From Pseudomonas persica (GTDB taxonomy: Bacteria; Pseudomonadota; Gammaproteobacteria; Pseudomonadales; Pseudomonadaceae), in assembly GCF_900291015.1 (NCBI RefSeq), contig NZ_OLKL01000006.1, forward strand, positions 124,001 to 188,000: a DNA stretch of 64,000 nt, given 5' to 3'. This document shows positions 34,967-43,361 of this stretch, in pieces (position 1 is the stretch's first letter; every line of letters begins with the position of its first letter). Under the pieces are notes generated by a model. That model did no database searches. It was not told where the DNA came from and was given only the letters and a program-made list of their open reading frames with translations. Made by a program: the position numbers and the translations under genes.

Positions 34967-36919
34967 ATGTTGAACACCCTTCTACCCATCCTGCTGTTCG
35001 CTGCCCTTGGCCTGGCAGTGCTCGGCGCCCTGCGCCGGGTGCGCATGTGGCGCCGTGGCCGGCCGTCCAAGGTCAACCTGATCGGCGGCCTGCTGGCCAT
35101 GCCGCGTCGTTACCTGGTGGATCTGCACCATGTGGTCGAGCGCGACAAGTACATGTCCAAGACCCACGTGGCCACCGCAGGCGGCTTCGTGCTGTCGGCC
35201 GTGCTGGCGATCCTGGTGCACGGCTTCGGCCTGCAGAGCAAGATCCTCGGCTACGCGTTGCTGGTCGCCACGGTGATCATGTTCAGCGGCGCCATCTTCG
35301 TCTTCAAACGCCGCCTCAACCCGCCTTCGCGCCTGTCCAAGGGCCCGTGGATGCGCCTGCCGAAGAGTCTGCTGGCGTTTGCCGTCAGCTTTTTCATCGC
35401 CACCTTGCCGGTCGCCGGCATCCTGCCGGCCAACACCGGTGGCTGGGTGATGGTCGGCATTCTCGGCCTGGGCGTGCTGTGGGGCGTGTCGGAGCTGTTC
35501 TTCGGCATGACCTGGGGCGGCCCGATGAAACACGCCTTCGCCGGTGCCCTGCACCTGGCCTGGCACCGCCGCGCCGAACGCTTCGGCGGCGGCCGCTCCA
35601 CCGGCCTCAAGCCGCTGGACCTGGAAGACCCGAATGCGCCGCTGGGCGTGGAAAAGCCGGTGGACTTCACCTGGAACCAGCTGCTGGGCTTCGACGCCTG
35701 CGTGCAGTGCGGTAAATGTGAAGCCATGTGCCCGGCCTTTGCCGCCGGCCAGCCGTTGAACCCGAAAAAGCTCATCCAGGACATGGTCATCGGCCTGGCC
35801 GGTGGCACCGACGCGCAATTCGCCGGCAGCCCTTACCCGGGCAAACCGATCGGTGAACACGGCGGCCACCCGCACCAGCCGATCGTCAATGGCCTGGTCG
35901 ATGCCGAAACGTTGTGGTCGTGCACCACTTGCCGCGCCTGCGTCGAGGAATGCCCGATGATGATCGAGCACGTCGATGCCATCGTCGACATGCGCCGTCA
36001 CCTCACCCTGGAAAAAGGCGCTACCCCGAACAAGGGCGCCGAAGTGCTGGACAACCTGATCGCCACCGACAACCCGGGCGGTTTCGCCCCTGGCGGGCGC
36101 ATGAACTGGGCCGCCGACCTCAACCTGCAACTGCTGTCGGAGGTGAAAACCACCGAGGTGCTGTTCTGGGTCGGTGACGGTGCCTTCGACATGCGCAACC
36201 AGCGCACCCTGCGCTCGTTCGTCAAAGTGCTCAAGGCTTCGGGCGTGGACTTTGCGGTGCTCGGCCTGGAAGAACGCGACAGCGGCGATGTGGCACGTCG
36301 CCTGGGCGACGAAGCGACCTTCCAGCAATTGGCCAAGCGCAATATCCAGACCCTGGCCAAGTACAAGTTCCAGCGCATCGTCACCTGCGACCCGCACAGC
36401 TTCCATGTGCTGAAGAACGAGTACGGCGCCCTGGGCGGCGACTACGAAGTGCAGCACCACAGCACCTACATTGCCGAACTGATCGCGGCCAACAAGCTGA
36501 ACCTCGGCCAGCACAAGGGCGGCAGCGTCACCTACCACGACCCGTGCTACCTGGGCCGTTACAACGGTGAGTACGAAGCCCCGCGTGAAGTGCTCAAGGC
36601 GCTGGGTATCGAAGTGCGCGAGATGCAGCGCTCGGGCTTCCGTTCCCGTTGCTGCGGCGGTGGCGGCGGTGCGCCGATCACCGACATCCCGGGCAAGCAG
36701 CGTATCCCCGACATGCGCATGGACGACATCCGCGAGACCGAGGCCGAGCTGGTGGCAGTGGGTTGCCCACAGTGCACTGCGATGCTCGAAGGCGTGGTCG
36801 AACCGCGCCCACAGATCAAGGACCTGGCCGAGCTGGTCGCCGACGTGCTGATCGATGAGGACACGGCTGCCGCCGCAAAGCCGCAAACGGCTAAACGTGA
36901 ACCTGCGGAGGTGCACTGA
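34967..36919 (+). CDS. dgcB: Dimethylglycine catabolism iron-sulfur oxidoreductase DgcB
   Basis: A 650-residue membrane-bound electron-transfer protein. Several N-terminal hydrophobic helices (first at LLPILLFAALGLAVLGAL, others near residues 65-185) are followed by two [4Fe-4S] ferredoxin motifs (CVQCGKCEAMCPAF near residue 245 and CTTCRACVEECPMM near 320). Two cysteine-rich CCG domains (HDPCYLGRYNG, RSRCCGGGGG, VGCPQCTAML) occupy the C-terminal half. This is the heterodisulfide-reductase/GlpC-like layout. The start at 34967 has GGGAG at ideal spacing. It probably links dimethylglycine oxidation to the quinone pool. The stop overlaps the next start by one base (TGATG). Confidence 0.9.
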   Translation: MLNTLLPILLFAALGLAVLGALRRVRMWRRGRPSKVNLIGGLLAMPRRYLVDLHHVVERDKYMSKTHVATAGGFVLSAVLAILVHGFGLQSKILGYALLVATVIMFSGAIFVFKRRLNPPSRLSKGPWMRLPKSLLAFAVSFFIATLPVAGILPANTGGWVMVGILGLGVLWGVSELFFGMTWGGPMKHAFAGALHLAWHRRAERFGGGRSTGLKPLDLEDPNAPLGVEKPVDFTWNQLLGFDACVQCGKCEAMCPAFAAGQPLNPKKLIQDMVIGLAGGTDAQFAGSPYPGKPIGEHGGHPHQPIVNGLVDAETLWSCTTCRACVEECPMMIEHVDAIVDMRRHLTLEKGATPNKGAEVLDNLIATDNPGGFAPGGRMNWAADLNLQLLSEVKTTEVLFWVGDGAFDMRNQRTLRSFVKVLKASGVDFAVLGLEERDSGDVARRLGDEATFQQLAKRNIQTLAKYKFQRIVTCDPHSFHVLKNEYGALGGDYEVQHHSTYIAELIAANKLNLGQHKGGSVTYHDPCYLGRYNGEYEAPREVLKALGIEVREMQRSGFRSRCCGGGGGAPITDIPGKQRIPDMRMDDIRETEAELVAVGCPQCTAMLEGVVEPRPQIKDLAELVADVLIDEDTAAAAKPQTAKREPAEVH

Positions 36920-38151
36920 TGAGCGACATTATCCGCCGCGACCCGCGCGCCGAGTGGATCGCCCGTAACCGTCTGCACCCGCTGCATGCAGCGATGCAGA
37001 CGCAGCAAACCAGCTGGATGGGCCCCAACGGCCTCATCCGCAAGAACCCCCATGCCATCGCCGCAGGTTTTATCGGCCCGGCCGGCCTCAAACGTATCGA
37101 CCGCAGCGGCGCCCAGCAGGGCACTGCTGTGGGCGGGCGGCGCACGGCGGCGGCCGAGGTCAAGCTGCCGCTGCACCAGGTGCCGGCGCCGGCGTTCTAC
37201 ATTGCCGTGGTGCCGGACATGGTCGGTGGCCGCCTGAGCAGCCACGACCGCGACCTGCTCGGCCTGGCCCACAGCCTGGCCGGCAGCGACGGTGCGGTGC
37301 TGGCGGTGGTGTTTGGCGAGCACAAGGAAAGCAACTTTTCCACAGCCGGGGTCGACCGCCTGCTGGTCATCGAGGGTGAAGCTTTCGAAGGTTATGCACC
37401 GGAGCAACTGGTACAAGGCCTGCGTGCTGTGGATAACCAGTTCACCCCGCGTCACTGGCTGCTGCCCGACAGCCGCACCGGTGGCGGCGAACTGGGCCGG
37501 CGCCTGGGCGCGGCACTGGGCGAGCGCCCGGCAACGCGGGTATGGCAGGTCAAGGACGGCCAGTGCATCGGCCGTGCCGGTGCCGGCCAGCAAGACCTGC
37601 AGCGCGCCGTACCACGCCTGATCCTGGCGGCGGCCGAGTGTGCCGAGCCGGTCAGCGAAACCCGTCACGAAGCCTTGCCGGTGGAGTTGTCCACAGGCGT
37701 GGCGCGCAGCCTGTCGCGTATCGAAGACCTCGGTTCGGTGGCCGTGGACCCGGCCACCATTGCCATGGCCGAGGCCGAGTTCATTGTCTCGGGCGGCAAC
37801 GGGGTCAAGGACTGGGACCTGTACCACAAGGCCACTGCGGCCCTGGGCGCCACCGAAGGCGCCTCGCGGGTGGCGGTGGACGACGGCTTCATGCCGCGCA
37901 ACCGCCAGGTGGGTGCCACCGGTACCTGGGTTACCGCGCGGGTCTACGTGGCTGTGGGTATCTCGGGCGCGATCCAGCACCTGCAGGGCATCGGTGCCTG
38001 CGACAAGGTGGTGGCGATCAACATGGACCCAGGCTGCGACATGATCAAACGGGCCGACCTGTCGGTGATTGGCGACAGTTCGGCGATTCTCCAGGCACTG
38101 ATCGAGGCTGTGGACAACTACCGCAGCGGCGGCCAGCGTGACGCGGCATAA
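36919..38151 (+). CDS. etfA: Electron transfer flavoprotein alpha subunit of the dgc operon
   Basis: A 410-residue FAD-binding ETF alpha homologue, longer than the usual 310 residues because of an N-terminal extension (RRDPRAEWIARNRLHPLHAAM...). The C-terminal FAD domain has VSGGNGVKDWD, VGATGTWVTARVYVAVGISGAIQHLQGI and VVAINMDPGCDMIKRADLSVIGD, the family signature. It is coupled to dgcB by a one-base overlap and is followed 10 bp later by the beta subunit gene. A dedicated ETF for dimethylglycine (and possibly sarcosine) electrons is the likely role. Confidence 0.88.
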   Translation: MSDIIRRDPRAEWIARNRLHPLHAAMQTQQTSWMGPNGLIRKNPHAIAAGFIGPAGLKRIDRSGAQQGTAVGGRRTAAAEVKLPLHQVPAPAFYIAVVPDMVGGRLSSHDRDLLGLAHSLAGSDGAVLAVVFGEHKESNFSTAGVDRLLVIEGEAFEGYAPEQLVQGLRAVDNQFTPRHWLLPDSRTGGGELGRRLGAALGERPATRVWQVKDGQCIGRAGAGQQDLQRAVPRLILAAAECAEPVSETRHEALPVELSTGVARSLSRIEDLGSVAVDPATIAMAEAEFIVSGGNGVKDWDLYHKATAALGATEGASRVAVDDGFMPRNRQVGATGTWVTARVYVAVGISGAIQHLQGIGACDKVVAINMDPGCDMIKRADLSVIGDSSAILQALIEAVDNYRSGGQRDAA

Positions 38152-38161
38152 GGGCACAAGC

Positions 38162-38932
38162 ATGAATACGAAAGTCATCAGCCTGGTTTCCATTGGTGCC
38201 CACCCCAGCTCCGGCCGCGCCCGCCGCGCCGAGCAGGATGCCCGCGCCGTGGAGCTGGGTTTGCAACTGGCTGGGGATAACTTGCAGGTGGTGCATGCCG
38301 GCGACCCACGGGAAGAGGCGCTGCGCGCCTACCTGGGCATGGGCCTGGACCACCTGGATGTTCTGGAGCAGCCGGCCGGTGCCGATGTACTGGGCGTGCT
38401 CGGCGATTACCTGCGCGACGCCGGGGCACAGCTGGTGCTGACCGGCAGCCAGGCCGAGACTGGCGAGGGATCGGGTATGTTGCCGTTCCTGCTGGCCGAA
38501 AAGCTCGGCTGGCCGCTGATTGTCGGGCTGGCCGAAGTGGAGTCGATCGACAACGGCACCGCCCAGGTGCTGCAGGCTTTGCCGCGTGGTCAGCGGCGTC
38601 GGCTGAAGGTGCGCCTGCCGTTGCTGGCGACTGTGGATAACGCTGCGCCCAAGCCGCGCCAGAGCGCTTTCGGGCCGGCGCGTCGGGGTGTACTGGCGGC
38701 GCGCAACGTGGCCATCGTCGAAGACGAACTGCTGGCCGAAGCCGAGCTGCAACCGGCTCGCCCACGGCCCAAGCGCTTGAAGGTGATCAAGGCCAAGAGC
38801 GGCGCCGACCGGATGAAGGCGGCAACCGCCAAGGCCAGTGGTGGCGGTGGCAAGGTGCTGAAGGACGTTTCGCCACAGGAAGGCGCCGAAGCCATCCTCA
38901 AGCTGCTGGTGGAAGAGGGCGTGCTGCGCTGA
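38162..38932 (+). CDS. etfB: Electron transfer flavoprotein beta subunit of the dgc operon
   Basis: A 256-residue ETF beta homologue. The N-terminal half has the alpha/beta nucleotide-binding pattern (LVSIGAHPSSGRARRAEQDARAVELGLQL), LVLTGSQAETGEGSGMLPFLLAEKLGWPLI is the AMP-site signature, and a Lys/Ala/Gly-rich C-terminal tail follows. The ATG at 38162 has AAGGG in front; an upstream in-frame ATG at 38138 lies inside etfA. It forms the ETF heterodimer with the previous gene's product and ends the dgc operon before a class B REP pair. Confidence 0.87.
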   Translation: MNTKVISLVSIGAHPSSGRARRAEQDARAVELGLQLAGDNLQVVHAGDPREEALRAYLGMGLDHLDVLEQPAGADVLGVLGDYLRDAGAQLVLTGSQAETGEGSGMLPFLLAEKLGWPLIVGLAEVESIDNGTAQVLQALPRGQRRRLKVRLPLLATVDNAAPKPRQSAFGPARRGVLAARNVAIVEDELLAEAELQPARPRPKRLKVIKAKSGADRMKAATAKASGGGGKVLKDVSPQEGAEAILKLLVEEGVLR

Positions 38933-38940
38933 AACTTGTA

Positions 38941-39038
38941 CCGGCCTCATCGCCGGCAAGCCAGCTCCCACAGGTATTGCACCGAGCCCGAAGGCAGCGG
39001 TGATCCTGTGGGAGCTGGCTTGCCGACGATGAGGCCGG
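38941..39038. repeat. REP pair (class B)
   Basis: CCGGCCTCATCGCCGGCAAG with CCAGCTCCCACAGG, and its mirror ending GACGATGAGGCCGG. It probably ends the dgc-etf transcript. Confidence 0.9.
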
Positions 39039-39103
39039 TGCAGGCAGCATAGTGGCATTGCCGAAGCACATTGAACGCCAGTTGCCCAATGTCTCGTTCA
39101 AGC

Positions 39104-39718
39104 TGTGCATAAGTAACGCTCTGGGCGGTACCAAAAAGCATTTGGCATCCAGATACTGTGGCAAATCCTGCGAAACAGACAGGCACTGCAGGTACAACTG
39201 TTTTTGCCCACCAAATCTGTTCGCCAAGGTGTGGATAAAGTGTTGGCGCATGGCTGCAGGCCTCGTATTACGGCGCCTTCAAGGTGTTGATCAAAAAACG
39301 ATCAGGATTTCTCCCTGCCTTCGCATGCGCAAGCGTCAGTCTCTTCCTGATTTTGCCCACAATCGCTGTTAGCCGGTCTGTGGATAATCTGTTCGATAGC
39401 GGCTGCAAGCAGCGTAGTTAAAGGCCTTGATAGATTTGTTCAAAAAACGATCAATCTCTCCTGAATCCAGCGAGATCCTTGATAATCAGGGCCTTGATTC
39501 GCTTATCCACAACTCGATTGCAGAAAAATCATCAGTTGCCCACAAACTCTGTTGGTGTATCTGTGGACAAGGTGTATGAACTCCGCTGTAGCCCAGTGAG
39601 CATGCGTCCTTGTCGATTCTGATCAAATAATGATCAACGGCAGGCCTGACATTTTTGCCAGTATGCCAAGTTCCACCCAGCCATTACCGTGTCCGCAATT
39701 CTTCGCATTTGTGGATAA
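39104..39718. other. Cluster of DnaA-box 9-mers and AT-rich GATC repeats in a 680-bp gene-free stretch
   Basis: Exact TTATCCACA boxes (either strand) are at 39230-39238, 39379-39387, 39503-39511 and 39710-39718, with the consensus variant TTATGCACA at 39104-39112 and a one-mismatch copy at 39562-39570. Between them are three related words, TTGATCAAAAAACGATCA (39287-39304), TTGTTCAAAAAACGATCA (39436-39453) and CTGATCAAATAATGATCA (39619-39636). No open frame with coding character is present. This resembles a DnaA-titration or origin-like region more than a simple promoter. Confidence 0.6.
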
Positions 39719-39721
39719 CTC

Positions 39722-40501
39722 ATGGGAACATTTTTCGGCCCTCGTGCTTATACGCCTCACGGCGTTATCAACGTAGCCGTTGCTGCCGGGCTGGCTTTTT
39801 GTGGACAGTATCGGGATCCAGTGACTGGCAATTACCCGTTGGGAAACGGTCATCGCTTCTACAGCCCAACTCTGATGCGATTTCTGAGCCCTGATAGCCT
39901 CAGCCCATTTGGCCGAGGGGGCATCAATGTCTACGCTTACTGCGGTGGTGAGCCAGTCAATCGGCACGATCCGACAGGCCAGGTTTTCGAAACGGCAGCC
40001 CTGACTTTACGAGGTTTGGGGATGGCATCGAATGCACTGACCTTGGGGTACAACTTCCTGGGACCTTCGCCTACCGATCGTCTGGGGCTTAATGCTGCGC
40101 GAACGAGTACATTCGGCTCACTGTTGAGCTTGGGAAGTGCTGCGGCGCAATTCGCAGGAGTGGAGGGTGCAATTTTTGGGGCGAATGTCGGTACGGCGAT
40201 AAGTCTGGCGGCTACCGGTGCACGCGCTATCAACGCTGCGGTCGGCCCTGGGACCAGTCCTTTAAGGCAGGTAAGTAAGAACTTCGATTTGCTGGCAGGG
40301 GGAATACCGGCTGAGGTTGCTGCGGAAATTGCATTGGAAAGCGTAGAGACCTCACCTCAGCGTGGTCTGCCGGTGCGGCAATCTGTAATCAACCGTCCTG
40401 CTCCGGAAGTCAACCGAGTAAGTTCCAGCGAGGGGACTCCAGATTCATGGGCTTTTCAGAGCGATACGATGGGGGTTAGACAACGACGACATTCGAGGTG
40501 A
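39722..40501 (+). CDS. Orphan RHS-repeat tip protein with variable C-terminus
   Basis: A 259-residue protein that carries only the end of an RHS/YD core: QYRDPVTGNYPLGNGHRFYSPTLMRFLSPDSLSPFGRGGINVYAYCGGEPVNRHDPTGQ (about residues 30-88). A divergent C-terminal domain (about 170 residues) with two Ala/Gly-rich hydrophobic stretches follows; I do not recognise it. Full RHS proteins release such C-terminal domains as toxins, but here the cage-forming repeats are absent. No obvious immunity gene follows. The base composition is lower in GC than its neighbours, pointing to transfer. The ATG directly follows a DnaA-box-like TGTGGATAA. Confidence 0.72.
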   Translation: MGTFFGPRAYTPHGVINVAVAAGLAFCGQYRDPVTGNYPLGNGHRFYSPTLMRFLSPDSLSPFGRGGINVYAYCGGEPVNRHDPTGQVFETAALTLRGLGMASNALTLGYNFLGPSPTDRLGLNAARTSTFGSLLSLGSAAAQFAGVEGAIFGANVGTAISLAATGARAINAAVGPGTSPLRQVSKNFDLLAGGIPAEVAAEIALESVETSPQRGLPVRQSVINRPAPEVNRVSSSEGTPDSWAFQSDTMGVRQRRHSR

Positions 40502-40502
40502 A

Positions 40503-40531
40503 TTGGAGGGGCCATGGTTCAACCCCTCCAA
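40503..40531. terminator. Hairpin between convergent RHS gene and gbcA
   Basis: TTGGAGGGG (40503-40511) and CCCCTCCAA (40523-40531) form a perfect 9-bp stem. The T-run is poor on both sides, so this is only a likely terminator for the two genes that meet here. Confidence 0.5.
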
Positions 40532-40547
40532 AGTTCGGTGCAATCGC

Positions 40548-41840
40548 TTACTGCGCCTGCACTTCCTTCAGATAAGGCGCCGGCTCCGCCCCCAGGTTGT
40601 TCAACACTCGCTGGCTGTACCAGTCAATGAAGTTGACCACGCCAAACTCGTAGGTCTTCGAGTATGGCCCAGGCTGGTATGCGGTGGAGTTGATGCCACG
40701 CTGGTTCTCTTCGGCCAGGCGACGGTCCTGGTCGTTGGTGGCGTCCCACACCTTGCGCATGTTCTCAGGGTTGTAGTCGACGCCTTCCACGGCATCCTTG
40801 TGCACCAGCCACTTGGTGGTAACCATGGTTTCCTGGGCGCTGATCGGCCACACGGTGAACACGATCATGTGGTCGCCCATGCAGTGGTTCCACGAGTGCG
40901 GCAGGTGCAGGATGCGCATCGAGCCCAGGTCCGGGTTCTTGATGCGGCCCATCAGCTTCTGGCAGGCCTGCTTGCCATCCATGGTCATCGACACGGTGCC
41001 TTTGAGCAGCGGCATGCGCACGATGCGGTTACGCAGGCCGTGGCTCTTGTGCAGGTACGGGATCTTCTCGGCTTCCCAGGCGGCAGCGGAGGCGGCCACG
41101 TGGTCCTTGAATTCCTGGCTGGCGCGTGGGTCGTTGGTGTCGTCCCATTCCAGCAGGGTTTGCAGCAGCTCCGGGTGCGAACCGTTGCAGTGGTAGCACT
41201 CGCGGTTGTTTTCCAGCACCAGCTTCCAGTTGGCCTTTTCCATCAAGGTGGTTTGCACCGCCACCTTGGTGTTCTCCATGTCGTACGGTTCCATGTAGTG
41301 GTCCAGGGTGGCCAGGAACTCGTCGATGGCCGGCGGGTTTTCCGCCAGGCTGATGAAGATGTAGCCACCGGCGACCTTCACGTTCACCGGCTTGAGGCCG
41401 TACTGGTTCATGTCGAAGTCGGCACCCATTTCGGTACCGGCGAACAGCAGGCGGCCGTCCAGCTCGTAGGTCCACTGGTGGTACGGGCAGACCAGCTTGG
41501 CCACCTTGCCCTTGTCGCTGACGCACAGGCGCGAACCACGGTGGCGGCAGACGTTATGGAAGGCATGCACTTTACCTTCGGCGCCACGTACCACGATGAT
41601 CGGGTTCTTGCCGATCTGCAGGGTGATGTAGTTGCCCTTGGCCGGGATCTCGCAGGTCATGCCGGCGATCAGCCACTCCTTGTGGAAGATCTCCTGCATG
41701 TCGATCTGGAACAGACGCTCGTCGTTGTAGAAAGGCTGGGGCAGCGAGTAGGTTCGCTCGCGGGTCTGCAGCATCTCGGCGGTGGCCTTGCGTGCAGGTT
41801 CCAGTGGATCGCCCAGACTCAGGGTTGCGGTGACGTCCAT
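40548..41840 (-). CDS. gbcA: Glycine betaine monooxygenase, oxygenase subunit
   Basis: A 430-residue Rieske non-haem iron oxygenase. The Rieske [2Fe-2S] ligands are Cys98, His100, Cys118 and His121 (NVCRHRGS and VCPYHQW). The mononuclear iron site has His217 and His222 in NNRECYHCNGSHPE. With GbcB it hydroxylates a methyl group of glycine betaine to give dimethylglycine and formaldehyde. The ATG at 41840 (MDVTATLSLGDPLEPARKATAEML) has GAGGAA in front, better than the upstream in-frame ATG. It is divergent from gbcB, with operator-like repeats on both strands between them. Confidence 0.93.
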   Translation of the reverse strand: MDVTATLSLGDPLEPARKATAEMLQTRERTYSLPQPFYNDERLFQIDMQEIFHKEWLIAGMTCEIPAKGNYITLQIGKNPIIVVRGAEGKVHAFHNVCRHRGSRLCVSDKGKVAKLVCPYHQWTYELDGRLLFAGTEMGADFDMNQYGLKPVNVKVAGGYIFISLAENPPAIDEFLATLDHYMEPYDMENTKVAVQTTLMEKANWKLVLENNRECYHCNGSHPELLQTLLEWDDTNDPRASQEFKDHVAASAAAWEAEKIPYLHKSHGLRNRIVRMPLLKGTVSMTMDGKQACQKLMGRIKNPDLGSMRILHLPHSWNHCMGDHMIVFTVWPISAQETMVTTKWLVHKDAVEGVDYNPENMRKVWDATNDQDRRLAEENQRGINSTAYQPGPYSKTYEFGVVNFIDWYSQRVLNNLGAEPAPYLKEVQAQ

Positions 41841-41979
41841 CGTGTATTCCTCGGGGCCGTGTGCGGCCGGCAAAAGGTGGCTAATCGTTGTTGTGGTGCC
41901 GCAAGGCTGCTCATCAAGAAACAGCTGGTTGTTTTGCCGTGGAGTGTGCGTCCGAAGGCGCCATGAACCGTATCCATGG

Positions 41980-42005
41980 GCGACATGGCCGATTTGAATT
42001 ACGAC
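41980..42005 (-). promoter_or_regulatory. Tandem GTCGY repeats directed at gbcA (proposed GbdR operator)
   Basis: On the minus strand GTCGTA begins at 42005 and CATGTCGCCCATGG carries GTCGC from 41984, exactly 21 bp apart. The downstream half (GGCCATGTCGCCCATGG) is very close to the cbcX/sdaA site (GGCGATGTCGCTTATGG). It lies about 140 bp upstream of gbcA. Confidence 0.6.
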
Positions 42006-42031
42006 GCGCCAGCCCTTGCAGCGCGGGGCTG

Positions 42032-42075
42032 GTCGCGATAAGCACGCCGATGTCGCTGGCAGGAATGTACGTCGC
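42032..42075 (+). promoter_or_regulatory. Tandem GTCGC repeats directed at gbcB
   Basis: GTCGC begins at 42032, 42052 and 42071 on the plus strand, that is 20 and 19 bp apart. GCCGATGTCGCTGGCAGG in the middle resembles the sdaA and gbcA sites. An overlapping inverted repeat CCAGCCC/GGGCTGG is at 42009-42032. Spacing is not the exact 21 bp of the others, so confidence is lower. Confidence 0.4.
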
Positions 42076-42134
42076 CTTCAGCTTGCGCATTATCCAAGCC
42101 ATAAAAGGCCAATAGTCGGCTGCTGGAGATGAAC

Positions 42135-43235
42135 ATGTCCGATACCTTCCTCAATCCGGTCACTACCCAGACCTGGGCCAACGGCCGCCACATCGTGCGC
42201 TGCGTCAAGGTCATCCAGGAGACCTGGGACGTGCGCACGTTCTGCTTCATGGCCGACCAGCCGATCATGTTCTTCTTCAAGCCAGGGCAGTTCGTCACCC
42301 TGGAGCTGGAGATCGAAGGCAAACCGGTGATGCGCTCCTACACCATCTCCAGTTCGCCGTCGGTGCCCTACAGCTTCTCGATCACCGTCAAGCGTGTGCC
42401 GGGTGGCCTGGTGTCCAACTTCCTCCACGACACCATGCACGAAGGCACCGAGCTGCCGGTGCATGGCCCGGTGGGGCTGTTCAACGCAATCGACTTCCCG
42501 GCGCCGAAGGTGCTGTACCTCTCGGGCGGTGTCGGCATCACCCCGGTCATGTCGATGGCGCGCTGGTTCTACGACACCAACGGCAATGTCGACATGGTGT
42601 TCGTGCACAGTGCCCGTTCGCCGAAGGACATCATCTACCACCGCGAGCTGGAGCAGATGGCTTCGCGCATTCCCAATTTCAGCCTGCATATCATTTGCGA
42701 AAAGCATGGCCTGGGTGAGCCATGGGCGGGTTATCGCGGCTACCTCAACCAGCGCCTGATGGAGCTGATCGCGCCGGACTACATGGACCGCGTAGTGTTC
42801 TGCTGCGGCCCGACGCCATACATGAGCGCGGTCAAGCGCATGCTCGAAGCGGTCGGCTTCGACATGAAGAACTACCACGAGGAATCGTTCGGTGCGACGC
42901 CGCCTGAGGCCAAGGCCGATGCAGTGGAGCACGCCGAGCAGGCTGCCGACGCGCCGGAACTGGACGCGGCCGACCTCAACCTGGTGGAGTTCATCGGCAG
43001 CGAGAAGAGCATCCGCATCGCCCCGGGCGAGACCGTGCACGCGGCGGCGGCCAAGGTTGGCCTGATGATCCCGAAAGCCTGCGGCATGGGCATCTGCGGT
43101 ACCTGCAAGGTGCTCAAGCTGGGCGGCGAAGTGGAGATGGAGCACAACGGCGGCATTACCGAAGAGGACGAAGCCGAGGGCTACATCCTGTCGTGCTGCA
43201 GTGTGCCGAAAGGGGATGTGCGGATCGATTACTGA
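42135..43235 (+). CDS. gbcB: Glycine betaine monooxygenase, reductase subunit
   Basis: A 366-residue reductase of the ferredoxin-NADP reductase family fused to a plant-type ferredoxin. FAD-binding RSYTISSSP is near residue 68, and the nucleotide-binding YLSGGVGITPVMSMARWF and FCCGPTPYM follow. The C-terminal [2Fe-2S] domain has CGMGICGTCKV and a last cysteine in LSCCSVP. It passes electrons from NAD(P)H to GbcA. Two ATGs are in frame; the second, at 42135, is chosen because GGAG abuts the first and is six bases from the second. A Glu/Ala-rich linker joins the two domains. Confidence 0.93.
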   Translation: MSDTFLNPVTTQTWANGRHIVRCVKVIQETWDVRTFCFMADQPIMFFFKPGQFVTLELEIEGKPVMRSYTISSSPSVPYSFSITVKRVPGGLVSNFLHDTMHEGTELPVHGPVGLFNAIDFPAPKVLYLSGGVGITPVMSMARWFYDTNGNVDMVFVHSARSPKDIIYHRELEQMASRIPNFSLHIICEKHGLGEPWAGYRGYLNQRLMELIAPDYMDRVVFCCGPTPYMSAVKRMLEAVGFDMKNYHEESFGATPPEAKADAVEHAEQAADAPELDAADLNLVEFIGSEKSIRIAPGETVHAAAAKVGLMIPKACGMGICGTCKVLKLGGEVEMEHNGGITEEDEAEGYILSCCSVPKGDVRIDY

Positions 43236-43249
43236 TCCGGGAATGCAGT

Positions 43250-43354
43250 GGGCTGCTTTGCAGTCCATCGCCGGCAAGCGCGGCTCCTACAGGTACTGCG
43301 CTTGCGGTCGGTGCGGGAGCCGGGCTTGCCGGCGATGGGCCGCAAAGCGGCCCC
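43250..43354. repeat. REP pair (class B variant)
   Basis: GGGCTGCTTTGCAGTCC then CGCCGGCAAGCGCGGCTCC, mirrored imperfectly by GGAGCCGGGCTTGCCGGCG and GGGCCGCAAAGCGGCCC. It has more mismatches than the other class B pairs. Confidence 0.8.
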
Positions 43355-43361
43355 GGCTTCT

